64,000 nucleotides of DNA from Methyloprofundus sp. (GCA_012960135.1 DUBW01000075.1:1-64000); one strand, 5' to 3'; counted from the first letter of the stretch, positions 37,942 to 47,336 are shown. The notes: a model not told the origin generated them from the letters alone. Numbers and translations: made by a program.

Positions 37942-39252
37942 ATGTCCGAATACAGCAAATCCTTTTTTTCGTTACAATCCTGGAAACAGCGCCTGGTATT
38001 CTGGCTAGGGGCAGTTATCATTGGTTTATTAATCTCGACCATGACCTTGCTGAGCGAATGGGCTTCTGAATTTTATCGCACTGTTTCTTTAGCTTATCCG
38101 TGGTTTAATTTTGTCGTGGCCCCTTTTGGCCTGGCTTTAACCGCCTGGATTACCTTTCGTTTTTTCCCGGGCAGTCAAGGTAGTGGCATTCCCCAGGTAA
38201 AAACGGCACTAGAGCTTTCTCATACCATGGAAGAGCGCTCTAAACTGGTATCATTTCGCATTGCTATCGGTAAAACTTTTTTACCCATTATGGGCTTGTT
38301 ATCAGGTGCATCGGTAGGGTTTGGCGGACCAGCTACCCACGTTGGTGCATCACTGATGGCATCACTCGGTAGAGCTTTTAAATTCCCGGCACATTATATG
38401 GAAAAGGGATTGCTTCTGGCTGGCAGTGCCGCAGGATTTGCCGCCATGTTTAGCGCCCCTCTAGGCGGCATTATGTTTGCCATCGAAGAAATGGGGCGTA
38501 CTCTGGAAGAACGAATTGGCACACTGGTGTTAACCGCAATTATTTTTTCCGGTGTGACCACCTACTCGATTTTAAATCATACGATTTATTTTACTGACAA
38601 TCAATTGAGCCTACCCTGGGGGTATGGCTGGCTGGCTATTCCCCTGTGTGGAATCAGTGGTGGCCTACTCGGTGGAATTTTTAGCAAAATTATCGTTAGC
38701 GGTCAGAACCATATAAAAAAACGAGGGTATCCGATTGTTCGGGTCGCCTTTATTTGTGGCTGCGTGATTGCTTTGCTCGGTTATTTATCCCAGGGTGAAA
38801 GTTTTGGTACTGGATATCAGCTTGCCAGAAATATTTTGCTTGAACAGGCTACAGTAGATCCACTCTTTCCCATCTATAAAATGTTAGCGACTATCGCGAC
38901 TTTTTTTAGCGGCATCCCCAGTGGTATCTTTGTTCCTTCCATTGCAACCGGTGCTGGCCTGGGGGCTAATCTGGCAAACTGGTTTCCGATAGCCCCGACA
39001 TCAGTGATCATCTTACTCAGTGTTACCGCCTATTTCGCGGGTATGCTGCAATCACCACTAACCTCATTTGTCGTAGTGCTGGAAATGACCCATAGCCATG
39101 ACCTTTCTATCCCTTTAATGGCTGCTGCTTTTTGGGCTTCTGGAACGTCCAAGTTAATTAACCCTCAACCCTTATACCGTGCTTTGTGCACCGCCTATCA
39201 AGTACATAATAACAACGTTAGCCCAGATAATGCTAAACAGACCAAAAAATAG
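37942..39252 (+). CDS. clcA: CLC family chloride channel/transporter
   Basis: A polytopic inner-membrane CLC protein of 436 residues. The selectivity motif GSQGSGIPQVK is present near residue 80, and IEEMGRTLE carries the internal proton glutamate position. The second signature, GREGP in classic antiporters, reads GFGGP here (residues 126-130), so the external gating glutamate is a glycine. LGGIMFAIEEMG and GIPSGIFVPSIATGAGLGA follow. No C-terminal CBS domains. ATG at 37942 chosen over an in-frame TTG at 37936. The tlpA-like gene overlaps its end by 23 bases. Confidence 0.9.
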   Translation: MSEYSKSFFSLQSWKQRLVFWLGAVIIGLLISTMTLLSEWASEFYRTVSLAYPWFNFVVAPFGLALTAWITFRFFPGSQGSGIPQVKTALELSHTMEERSKLVSFRIAIGKTFLPIMGLLSGASVGFGGPATHVGASLMASLGRAFKFPAHYMEKGLLLAGSAAGFAAMFSAPLGGIMFAIEEMGRTLEERIGTLVLTAIIFSGVTTYSILNHTIYFTDNQLSLPWGYGWLAIPLCGISGGLLGGIFSKIIVSGQNHIKKRGYPIVRVAFICGCVIALLGYLSQGESFGTGYQLARNILLEQATVDPLFPIYKMLATIATFFSGIPSGIFVPSIATGAGLGANLANWFPIAPTSVIILLSVTAYFAGMLQSPLTSFVVVLEMTHSHDLSIPLMAAAFWASGTSKLINPQPLYRALCTAYQVHNNNVSPDNAKQTKK

Positions 39253-39739
39253 CTTACGTCTGGCATTGTTCTATTGCTTTTTATTGGCTGCACTAGGCTT
39301 ATTTGCCTTCCTGACGCGAACAATGCAGCCCCCTGATGTCAGTATTAAAACCATCACTAATAAAACGATTAACTTAAGCGCTTTACGTGGCCGGGTTGTT
39401 TTAATTACTTTCTGGGCCAGTAACTGCCGCAGCTGCCTGAAGGAAATCGTGCACTTTAAGAGCCTATATAATGATTACCATCAAGCTGGTCTGGAAATCA
39501 TTGCCATTGCCATGCAATATGATCGCCCTGATCATGTTGTTGCTGCCAGCAAATCGATGCAGATACCTTATGATATCGCTCTGGATTTAACCAATAAATT
39601 AGCAGTCGCTTTTGGCGATGTCCGTCTAATACCGACAACGATACTCATTAACCCTAATGGGGATATTGTATACAACACGACTGGCATTTTCGATTTAGCA
39701 AACATGCAGACTCGAATTGAATCATTAATAACTCAATAA
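39230..39739 (+). CDS. TlpA-like membrane-anchored thioredoxin
   Basis: A 169-residue protein with an N-terminal membrane anchor (LRLALFYCFLLAALGLFAFL) and a periplasmic thioredoxin fold. LITFWASNCRSCLKEIVHF holds the redox CxxC (CRSC), and the cis-proline region is VRLIPTTILINPNGDIVY. AhpC/TSA-type proteins such as TlpA reduce disulfides in cytochrome maturation or periplasmic repair. I start it at the ATG at 39230, inside the end of clcA; further upstream codons are clcA shadow. hemJ follows after 12 bases, so a heme-related role is possible but unproven. Confidence 0.85.
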   Translation: MLNRPKNSLRLALFYCFLLAALGLFAFLTRTMQPPDVSIKTITNKTINLSALRGRVVLITFWASNCRSCLKEIVHFKSLYNDYHQAGLEIIAIAMQYDRPDHVVAASKSMQIPYDIALDLTNKLAVAFGDVRLIPTTILINPNGDIVYNTTGIFDLANMQTRIESLITQ

Positions 39740-39751
39740 AAAATACCAACT

Positions 39752-40177
39752 ATGCTCTGGCTAAAAGCGTTTCACCTGATATTTATGGTCACCTGGTTTG
39801 CAGGCTTATTTTATTTACCTAGGCTCTATGTCTACCACGCAATGAGTGAGGATGAAATCAGTAACGAGCGTTTTAAAATAATGGAACGAAAGTTATTTTA
39901 CGGCATTATGACACCCGGCATGGTCATCACCTTTGTGTTTGGTATCTGGATGCTGATAGATTACGCCTGGGGAATGTATGCAGCGATGGGCTGGCTACAT
40001 GTAAAATTAACCTTGCTGACGCTGTTGCTGGTATACCACTATTTTTGCTACCGCTATCTAGTAGATTTTAAATTGGATCGTAACCGCCACAGTCATGTTT
40101 TTTATCGCTGGTTTAATGAAATACCCGTTTTATTCTTGCTCGTCATCGTTATTCTGGCAGTGGTTAAGCCGTTCTAG
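39752..40177 (+). CDS. hemJ: Protoporphyrinogen oxidase HemJ
   Basis: A 141-residue integral membrane protein of the HemJ (UPF0093/TIGR00701) family, which oxidises protoporphyrinogen IX in heme synthesis. Four membrane helices; WLKAFHLIFMVTWFAGLFYL holds the conserved histidine, followed by PRLYVYHA, KLFYGIMTPGMVITFVFGIW and GWLHVKLTLLTLLLVYHYFC. The C-terminal FNEIPVLFLLVIVILAVVKP is typical. Preceded by the thioredoxin-like gene, convergent with the small protein at 40202. Confidence 0.93.
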   Translation: MLWLKAFHLIFMVTWFAGLFYLPRLYVYHAMSEDEISNERFKIMERKLFYGIMTPGMVITFVFGIWMLIDYAWGMYAAMGWLHVKLTLLTLLLVYHYFCYRYLVDFKLDRNRHSHVFYRWFNEIPVLFLLVIVILAVVKPF

Positions 40178-40201
40178 ATTGTAAAAATCCGCATAAAAAC
40201 T

Positions 40202-40393
40202 CTAACGCATTAAATAATGGGCAGCAGCCAGGATAATCAGCTGAATAAAGTTCAGCACCCAAAAATAGAGTACAAATAATGCCCATTTAACCTGCCGTGA
40301 TTTATCTGTGTCTTTAAATCGGACTAATAGCCAGCCGCCAAGAATGGCAACTGACAATATCACCGCACCTATCAATGCATAATTCACGCTCAA
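40202..40393 (-). CDS. Small two-helix membrane protein
   Basis: A 63-residue protein with two hydrophobic helices (about 5-24, ALIGAVILSVAILGGWLLVR; and 37-57, WALFVLYFWVLNFIQLIILA) joined by a charged loop, RFKDTDKSRQVK. Its ATG overlaps the ftsK stop by four bases, so it is translationally coupled to ftsK. I do not recognise the family. Real on context and hydropathy. Confidence 0.65.
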   Translation of the reverse strand: MSVNYALIGAVILSVAILGGWLLVRFKDTDKSRQVKWALFVLYFWVLNFIQLIILAAAHYLMR

Positions 40394-42741
40394 TCCTGCA
40401 TTGGCGGTGGCGCGAGGACTTGCCGCATGCCGCTGCCTTCAGCAGGGCTAACGACACCGGCCATTTCCATCGCTTCTATCATTGATGCGGCGCGGTTATA
40501 GCCGACTTTTAAGCGGCGCTGTACACTAGAAATAGACGCTTTACGCGATTCAGTGACAAATGCCACCGCCTGGTCATACAGGTCGTCCATTTCGGAATCA
40601 ACAGCATCCTGCCCAGTAACAAAAGGTCCTTCATTGGTTTCTGAATATTCCTGCATAATCTCAATCAGATAATTCGTTGGGCCTGTTTTTTTCAAGAACT
40701 CTACCACATGATGCACTTCGTGATCATCGACAAAAGCACCATGCGCACGCATGGGAATATTGATTCCCGAAGGCATAAATAGCATATCGCCGTTACCCAG
40801 TAAAAATTCAGCACCGCCCTGATCCAATACAGTCCGAGAATCGATACGCGAAGACACCTGAAATGACAATCGTGAAGGGACATTAGCCTTAATCAAACCG
40901 GTTAACACATCGACAGACGGCCGCTGTGTTGCCAGTATCAGATGGATACCCGCCGCACGTGCTTTTTGTGCCAGGCGCGCTATTAATTCTTCTACCTTTT
41001 TACCAACGATCATCATCATATCGGCTAATTCATCCACAACGACAACAATATGGGGCAAAGCACTTAATGTTGGTATGCTTTCTCCCTCTGCCAGCTCAGT
41101 AGTATAACTATACATAGGATCTTGAATTGGCTCACCTCTTTCCTCGGCATCGCTGACTAATTTATTAAAGCCCGCCAGATTTCTGACACCTACTTTAGAC
41201 ATTAGTTTATAACGTCGCTCCATTTCAGCGACAGCCCAGCGTAAAGCATTGGCAGCGTCCTTCATATCTGTGACGACCGGAGTTAATAAATGTGGAATGC
41301 CATCATAGACGGATAGCTCCAGCATTTTCGGGTCTATCATTATCATCCTGACTTCGGCAGGTGTGGCCTTATAGAGCATACTCATAATCATAGTATTAAT
41401 AGCCACCGACTTACCTGATCCTGTCGTACCTGCCACTAAAAGGTGGGGCATTTTAGCTAAATCAGCTACAACAGGAGCGCCCGCAATATCTTTACCGAGA
41501 AAAAGACTCAGTGGAGATTTTGCTTTTATAAACGCTGATGACTCTAGACCCTTCCTAAAAGAAACCATTTCCCGTTCCTGATTCGGAATCTCCAGCCCTA
41601 TTACCGACTTGCCAGCTATGACTTCAACAACTCTAACACTGGTAACTGATAAAGAACGCGCCAGATCTTTTGCCAAACCAGAAATCCGACTGACCTTGAC
41701 TCCTGCTGCAGGCTGCATTTCAAAACGGGTAATAACGGGACCCGGTAACACTCCCGTCACTTCAACAATGACATTAAAGTCCTGCAAGGATTGCTCTACG
41801 AGGCGCGACATATCTTCTAGTTCATCAGCAGAATAACCGCGAACTTTAACCACCCGTAAATCCAGTAATTCAGTATCCGGCAAAGCTCCGGGCTCTACAT
41901 CCTTAAATAAATCAGTTTGCACTTTTTTACTGACAACGGGTTGTGCAAACAGTTGCTCAGGCATGATTACTTCCGGTGTCGACGACTCAGAAAAATTCAT
42001 GACCGGCGCTTGCTTGACCTTAACTTTTGGTTTAGCTGGCTCGGGCATTTCATAACGTTTTACGTCAGATACTTCTTCTGGCTCTACCTCTGTTTGATCG
42101 AGATGATATGCATCTTCTTTTCTGGTTGTTAACTTATCCCAAAGCAAAGCGATTTGTCTATAGCAATGCGCGCTGAAAACCAGGGTATTTCTACCCACTA
42201 TTTCCATCATTGTTACCCAGGAGATATGCGTATACAGGGTTAGTCCTGAGAAAAACACGGCGATCAGCAACAGCGTTGCACCTGAATTACCAAATGTAAT
42301 AACCGATGCTTCACCCAGTTCCTGGCCAATAATGCCGCCACTATTTCGAGGTAATTCAATCTGACAGCGTAATATATGTAAAAAACAGAAGGTGCTCGCA
42401 GACATAATCATTGCCACTAGCCCCAACCAGCGCATATATTTGAAAAAGCCAGCTACATCCGCTATTTTGTGGGTAAAAAACAAATATCCCTGCCAAAAAA
42501 TTATCACCGGAAAGCTAAAGGCAACCACGCCAAAGAAACTAAATGAAAAATCAGCTAACCATGCGCCTACCATACCACCTGCATTACTGATAGCCATACC
42601 TGTGCCGCTATGTGACCAGCCTGCATCCTCATGACTAAAGGATATAAGTGATATTAAATAAAAAAGAGCGACGACGATAAAACCCAGCAGAGCAGTTTCA
42701 CGTAAACCCCTAACCGATCTTTCTTCCATTACTGCCGCCAT
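40390..42741 (-). CDS. ftsK: DNA translocase FtsK
   Basis: Septum-located motor that clears and sorts chromosomes at division. 783 residues from the chosen ATG at 42741 (MAAVMEERSVRGLRETALLG, AGGTG upstream); the longer frame is not supported. Four N-terminal membrane helices, a short linker (about 210-300), then the alpha-beta motor with Walker A AGTTGSGKSVAINTM, Walker B HIVVVVDELADMMM, and AARAAGIHLILATQRPSVDV, and a C-terminal gamma winged-helix (SVQRRLKVGYNRAASMIEAM) that reads KOPS sites. The linker is much shorter than in E. coli. Confidence 0.97.
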   Translation of the reverse strand: MAAVMEERSVRGLRETALLGFIVVALFYLISLISFSHEDAGWSHSGTGMAISNAGGMVGAWLADFSFSFFGVVAFSFPVIIFWQGYLFFTHKIADVAGFFKYMRWLGLVAMIMSASTFCFLHILRCQIELPRNSGGIIGQELGEASVITFGNSGATLLLIAVFFSGLTLYTHISWVTMMEIVGRNTLVFSAHCYRQIALLWDKLTTRKEDAYHLDQTEVEPEEVSDVKRYEMPEPAKPKVKVKQAPVMNFSESSTPEVIMPEQLFAQPVVSKKVQTDLFKDVEPGALPDTELLDLRVVKVRGYSADELEDMSRLVEQSLQDFNVIVEVTGVLPGPVITRFEMQPAAGVKVSRISGLAKDLARSLSVTSVRVVEVIAGKSVIGLEIPNQEREMVSFRKGLESSAFIKAKSPLSLFLGKDIAGAPVVADLAKMPHLLVAGTTGSGKSVAINTMIMSMLYKATPAEVRMIMIDPKMLELSVYDGIPHLLTPVVTDMKDAANALRWAVAEMERRYKLMSKVGVRNLAGFNKLVSDAEERGEPIQDPMYSYTTELAEGESIPTLSALPHIVVVVDELADMMMIVGKKVEELIARLAQKARAAGIHLILATQRPSVDVLTGLIKANVPSRLSFQVSSRIDSRTVLDQGGAEFLLGNGDMLFMPSGINIPMRAHGAFVDDHEVHHVVEFLKKTGPTNYLIEIMQEYSETNEGPFVTGQDAVDSEMDDLYDQAVAFVTESRKASISSVQRRLKVGYNRAASMIEAMEMAGVVSPAEGSGMRQVLAPPPMQD

Positions 42742-42953
42742 AACAGAACACCTAATATCTATAAAAAACAAAACAATAGACCAATCATTACATAATTCAC
42801 ATGAAATAAAAAGGACTATTTCTTTAATTTATACTGCTTATCTGGAGAAGATAAGTATTCTATCTTTGTATTTTCTCTGTTTCTGTTGAGGTCAACAGAT
42901 TACAACTGTGGTAATATTTGCGTTCTTAAAAAAATAAAAATCTGGAGGATGGT

Positions 42954-43958
42954 ATGTCCAAAATTCGTTCTATTGTTTCTGCAATAGCGCTTGCTAGTTC
43001 TGTTTCAGTCGCTTCTGCCTGGGATGCGCTCCCGACAAAAGCACCTGCACCGGCAAATAACCCAACAACTGCTGCAAAAGTTGAATTAGGTCGCATCTTG
43101 TATCACGACCCTAGACTTTCATCTACAGGGACTGTGTCATGTGCATCATGTCATAACACCATGTTAGGTGGTGAAGATAATCGTCCTAACTCTATGGGTG
43201 TTAATGGACAGACTGGTGGACGTAGTGCTCCGACAGTATGGAACTCAGCATTTAATGAAGTACAATTTTGGGATGGCCGCGCTGCCAGTCTTGAAGATCA
43301 AGCTGCTGGCCCAGTGACTAACCCGATAGAAATGGGCATGAAGAGCTGGGATGATGTGGTTGCACGTTTACAATCCATAGATGGCTATGATGCATATTTT
43401 GTTAAGGCCTTCGGCGCTAACTCAATTTCTAAAGATAATGCCACTAAAGCAATCGCTGCTTACGAAAGAACGTTAATTACCCCAAACAGCCCATATGACA
43501 AGTTTGCCAAAGGTGATAAAAAAGCCTTAACAGCGCAACAAGTACGTGGACTTAATAAAGCTGTTGAACTGGGTTGCGTAGGCTGTCATAGTGGTCCTGC
43601 GTTTAACGGCCCAGGCACGTTCCAGAAATTCCCGTTAATTGATAACGCTTATCTGGAAAAACAATACAAACTCAGTGCTGACAAAGGTCTTTATGAAGTC
43701 ACTGGCAAAAGCGGCGATGAGAACATGTTTAAAGTTCCCACACTACGTAATATTGCTTTAACAGCGCCTTATTTCCATAATGGTTCGGTTAAAACACTGG
43801 ATAAGGCCGTTAAAATCATGGCGAATGTTCAGTTAGGACAAAAACTAACTGATGCTGAAGTCAATGATATTGTTGCTTTCTTAAACGCTTTAACAGGCCA
43901 ATTTCCTAAACAAGAAATGCCAGTTTTACCAGGCACACCAGGAACAACGTTTAATTAG
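42954..43958 (+). CDS. Di-heme cytochrome c peroxidase
   Basis: A periplasmic peroxidase of 334 residues reducing hydrogen peroxide with electrons from small cytochromes. Signal peptide ends ASA near residue 22. Two heme sites: CASCH (63-67) for the peroxidatic heme and CVGCH (208-212) for the electron-entry heme. FKVPTLRNIALTAPYFHNGS holds a conserved ligand region; VEFWDGRA-type block reads VQFWDGRAASLEDQA. GGAGG just before the ATG. In methanotrophs related dihaem proteins are copper-linked surface proteins, which is background only. Strong terminator follows. Confidence 0.93.
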   Translation: MSKIRSIVSAIALASSVSVASAWDALPTKAPAPANNPTTAAKVELGRILYHDPRLSSTGTVSCASCHNTMLGGEDNRPNSMGVNGQTGGRSAPTVWNSAFNEVQFWDGRAASLEDQAAGPVTNPIEMGMKSWDDVVARLQSIDGYDAYFVKAFGANSISKDNATKAIAAYERTLITPNSPYDKFAKGDKKALTAQQVRGLNKAVELGCVGCHSGPAFNGPGTFQKFPLIDNAYLEKQYKLSADKGLYEVTGKSGDENMFKVPTLRNIALTAPYFHNGSVKTLDKAVKIMANVQLGQKLTDAEVNDIVAFLNALTGQFPKQEMPVLPGTPGTTFN

Positions 43959-43974
43959 ACTTATCCTGGAAAGA

Positions 43975-44018
43975 GGTGACGGCCAGTTATTAATAGACTG
44001 GCCGTCACCCCTTTCCTT
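43975..44018 (+). terminator. Terminator after cytochrome c peroxidase
   Basis: GGTGACGGCCAGT and ACTGGCCGTCACC form a perfect 13-bp stem with an 8-9 base AT loop, followed by CCTTTCCTTTATC, about 15 bases beyond the stop. Confidence 0.85.
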
Positions 44019-44224
44019 TATCCGAATAGAAGACTTTGTCGGCTAGGATGGAGTTTACGTAACCCCAGCAATTTCTCTCAAGTCTCAAGCAATAATTTTA
44101 TCTTATCTGCAGCCCAACACTGCCCTTATTAATAGATAAGGCTTTTATATTCCTTTACTGGGCTTCGTACCTCAACCTCAGGCTACAATCATTCCCGCTT
44201 AATCACAATAATGCTCCGCTCAGC

Positions 44225-45000
44225 TTACATATACTCCTGAGCCGTAAATATGTGTAATTCTGATTGTAAAATTTGTATTATCTGCCCTGCGGACTGTTGC
44301 GAACATTGTTTAATAATACGCTCAATTGTTTGTTTGCCAAACTGCTTACGCTGCTCATTCTGAGCACCTGTGACACCATCAGAGCAGAGCACAATAATAG
44401 CACCGTGTGCTAGAACAATGCTGCAGACATGAATACCCGTGAAGTTCTTTTATACTGCCAGAGCCTGTTGATATCCAGAGTACTGAGTTAGTTTATCTGC
44501 CGAATAATGAAACACATTATTTTGCCCAAGATTCAGGCAATTAAAAGGTGTTGTTAGAACACTCTAGAATAGCTAGACCTAGCTGCACAGGTCCATTTAA
44601 GGGTATCCTCCAGAAAATAATCATTCATTTGCTTGGCAATAAAACTTAATGACTTCCCTTGTTTAACAAGCGCACGAAAAATAGCTAGGCTAGCATCTTT
44701 ATCTGCGAAGCCATCTTGTAAATCAGTCGCTAGCACAAATAGCAGAAAGTCACAGACTTCGCCGCAACTAGCGCCTCCCGCATTACTTCAGGATTGCATT
44801 TGATAACCCATTAATTCGATTTCTACATTTTCATTAGCTAATGCATACTGCTTGGTGGCATTATGATCTAGGCAATGTCCTGCAACGACCTTTTTCTGAA
44901 ATCTAACAGGATGTTTCAGACCCGCTGATAGATTGATTAAAACAGTCGCCACGCCATCTAAAAGGGAGCTGTGCTCCTTATCCGCATCAGAAGTTGGTAA
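44225..45000 (-). pseudogene. Broken SpoIIE-type serine phosphatase
   Basis: Minus-strand pieces in several frames: ANENVEIELMGYQMQS then a stop, SNAGGASCGEVCDFLLFVLA then DLQDGFADKDASLAIFRALV, KQGKSLSFIAKQMNDYF, and finally LAHGAIIVLCSDGVTGAQNE with QFGKQTIERIIKQC. The blocks follow the order of the PP2C/SpoIIE phosphatase core (GGD-like region, helix pair, then the D-G-VTEA motif, here SDGVTGAQ). Internal stops and frame changes make it a pseudogene. The bases to 44225 on the left and the short stretch from 45001 to 45141 hold nothing certain. Confidence 0.65.
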
Positions 45001-45141
45001 TGAATGGTAATACCCGGGTTAGAGCACAGCAGGTATATGCCGATGCCTGGACTGAAGGTCCAGGCTGTTATTTGAGTGAAGCGGAGATTTAAAAAGTTAA
45101 TCCTAAAATGTGTCTTAATGTAACTTTGCTAGATGCAAATA

Positions 45142-45492
45142 TTATTTTTGCTCTTCAGGCTCAACTAGCTCATCACCATCTGTGTCCAGTTTATCAATGA
45201 TTTTTTCAGCATCTTGTTCAACACTATCTTCCATGTTCATAATCACTTGATCAATGGCTTTTTGAGACTTTCCTTGCCTCTGCATTTTAATTGCTTTTGC
45301 GATCGCATCTTCTCTTAGCTCTACTTCAACTTCATCAGAAGTAATATATCCATCCTTATTCTGATCATACTCAGCAACTGCACTTGCTTTCGTCGTACCA
45401 GTATAAGGAATATACCCTGAGTAGCCTGCGTTCGCATCGAATACAGTTAAAGCTAACACAGCAGGTAGTAGACCCATTATTATTTTTTTCAT
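45142..45492 (-). CDS. Exported EF-hand protein
   Basis: A 116-residue secreted protein: signal peptide (about 1-22, cleavage after FDANA) and two EF-hand loops, DQNKDGYITSDE (about 43-54) and DTDGDELVEPEE near the C-terminus, each with the D-x-D/N-x-D-G calcium pattern. Between them is a charged helical segment. The likely role is periplasmic calcium binding. No recognised partner nearby; the phosphatase relic is downstream. Confidence 0.85.
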   Translation of the reverse strand: MKKIIMGLLPAVLALTVFDANAGYSGYIPYTGTTKASAVAEYDQNKDGYITSDEVEVELREDAIAKAIKMQRQGKSQKAIDQVIMNMEDSVEQDAEKIIDKLDTDGDELVEPEEQK

Positions 45493-46043
45493 TACGCTAT
45501 CCGATTAATTTCTTATGAAAACTAATAATAACACGGGAACTTATCAGACGAAAGCATGCAAATATAAAGCTCAAAAAAGAACAGTCACTTAACTATTTAT
45601 ATGCCTATTTTATTAAGACTTGAAGTGTACTGCATATTAAAAGACTCATCTACCAAGTTCTGAAAGCCGTACTGCAAAGCTTGCCTGATTTGTTTTAGCT
45701 CCCTGGCAAACTGATTTTCAGCGATTCAAAGTATTTAATGCAGCACAAGTAAATCAATAGGATAGAAAATAGTAAAGAGCAGAGATTAAAAGAGCTTGAC
45801 CAGACACACGAATATCATGAGGTGATAAAAAGAAAACTAATTTATGTTTAGTGCCGCTACTCCAGCCTTACTGATTCAAGGAGACGGAAAAGTGTGCCTT
45901 GTGGAAATGATGGGCATTAACAAGTCCAGCTACCCGAGATACTCTGAATCGATACTGATTTTTTCACGACTTGAAGTGTATCATTATCTATGTCATGATT
46001 GACAAATTTTTCCGATAATTTTAACCTTTTAAGAGGCGTTTCA
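45493..46043. other. Long intergenic stretch before sga
   Basis: No gene seen. Two features stand out: the 12-mer ACTTGAAGTGTA occurs twice (about 45620 and 45969), and a TTGACA box (45998-46003) lies 17 bases before TAACCT, a weak but possible promoter directly ahead of the sga ribosome site. Confidence 0.4.
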
Positions 46044-47210
46044 ATGGCTGGTCGTAACCACCTGTATATCCCTGGTCCCACTAATTCTCCGCATGAAGTA
46101 TTAAGTGCCATGCACCTTCCAATGGAAGATCACCGCGCGCCTACATTCCCACTGTTGCTCAAGCCGGTTTTAGAAGACTTAAAAAAAGTATTCAGAACAG
46201 AAACAGGACAAGCCTTTATTTTTCCTGCAACGGGAACAGCGGGCTGGGAAATTGCTTTAACTAACACTCTAAACCCAGGTGATAAAGTACTGATCTATCG
46301 CTTTGGTCAATTTAGTCATTTGTGGATGAGCATGGCTCAGCGCCTAGGCCTGGATGTAGAAATGCATGAAGTTGAATGGGGTAAAGGCATCCCATTAAAT
46401 GACCTGGAAGCGCGCTTAAAAGCAGACAGCACACATGAAATCAAGGCTGTACTAGCGACGCATAATGAAACAGCGACGGGTGTAACCAGTGATATGGCTG
46501 GTGTGCGTAAAGCAATGGACGCATCCAGTCACCCTGCTCTCTTATTTGTCGATGGTGTCAGCTCTATCGCAAGTCTTGATTTCCGAATGGATGAATGGGG
46601 TGTTGATGGTGCAATCAGTGGCTCGCAAAAAGGTTTTATGTTACCTGCCGGCCTTGCTATCCTAGCTTTCAGTCAGAAAGCACTTGCCTTAACAGAAACG
46701 GCAACTTTCCCACGCTGCTTTCTAGATCTAAAAGACCAAATGGCGCAGAATGCCTTGGGTTACACTCCTTACACGCCTTCGACACCAATGATACACGGCC
46801 TACGCGCAGCACTGGATATTTTATTAGAAGAAGGTATGGAAAATGTTTATGCCCGTCATCACCGCTTAGCCGAAGGGACGCGTAAAGCTATTGCTGCCTG
46901 GGGATTAAAGCTTTGTGCCCAGCCAGGATTTGAATCAGATACTGTTTCTGCCATAGTCGTACCAGAAAATAAAGATGCACGCGATGTGATTGCAACAGCA
47001 TTCAATAAGTACGATATTTCTTTAGGTGCCGGCTTAACAGAAGTGATGGGCAAAGTATTCCGTATTGGCCATATTGGCGATATGAATGATGTTTCTATGC
47101 TTGGTGCGATTGCCGGTGTAGAGATGGCATTGCTGGATAATGACTTTGATATTACACCAGGAAGTGGTGTTGCTGCAGCTATCGAGTACTATCGTTCAAC
47201 TGCCGCATAA
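46044..47210 (+). CDS. sga: Serine--glyoxylate aminotransferase
   Basis: PLP class V aminotransferase of 388 residues, transferring the amino group of serine to glyoxylate to give hydroxypyruvate and glycine, a serine-cycle step. Signatures: AGRNHLYIPGPTNSPHEVL, LPMEDHRAPTFPLLLKPVLE, FPATGTAGWEIALTNTLNPG, and the PLP lysine in DGAISGSQKGFMLPAGLA. IPGPTN and HRAP near the N-terminus are characteristic of Sga. I use the ATG at 46044 with AGAGG seven bases ahead; the upstream in-frame ATG at 45999 is inside the promoter region. No other serine-cycle genes (hpr, glyA, mtk) adjoin, so the pathway is incomplete locally. Confidence 0.94.
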   Translation: MAGRNHLYIPGPTNSPHEVLSAMHLPMEDHRAPTFPLLLKPVLEDLKKVFRTETGQAFIFPATGTAGWEIALTNTLNPGDKVLIYRFGQFSHLWMSMAQRLGLDVEMHEVEWGKGIPLNDLEARLKADSTHEIKAVLATHNETATGVTSDMAGVRKAMDASSHPALLFVDGVSSIASLDFRMDEWGVDGAISGSQKGFMLPAGLAILAFSQKALALTETATFPRCFLDLKDQMAQNALGYTPYTPSTPMIHGLRAALDILLEEGMENVYARHHRLAEGTRKAIAAWGLKLCAQPGFESDTVSAIVVPENKDARDVIATAFNKYDISLGAGLTEVMGKVFRIGHIGDMNDVSMLGAIAGVEMALLDNDFDITPGSGVAAAIEYYRSTAA

Positions 47211-47229
47211 GTACTATTTATAAGTTTTT

Positions 47230-47264
47230 AAGGCATCACTGCGATAAACAGTGGTGCCTTTTTT
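47230..47264 (+). terminator. Terminator after sga
   Basis: AGGCATCACTG and CAGTGGTGCCT with a short loop, followed by TTTTT. Well placed to end sga transcription before the desaturase gene. Confidence 0.9.
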
Positions 47265-47336
47265 ACGCAATATATAGCCACCGGGTCTTTTACAGCCCCT
47301 ACGCCTTTCATAAGCGGTTGATTTATAGGAATTAAA

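Noticed and set aside
45917-46111. Minus-strand frame over the sga start
   Set aside because: Shadow of sga and its promoter region.
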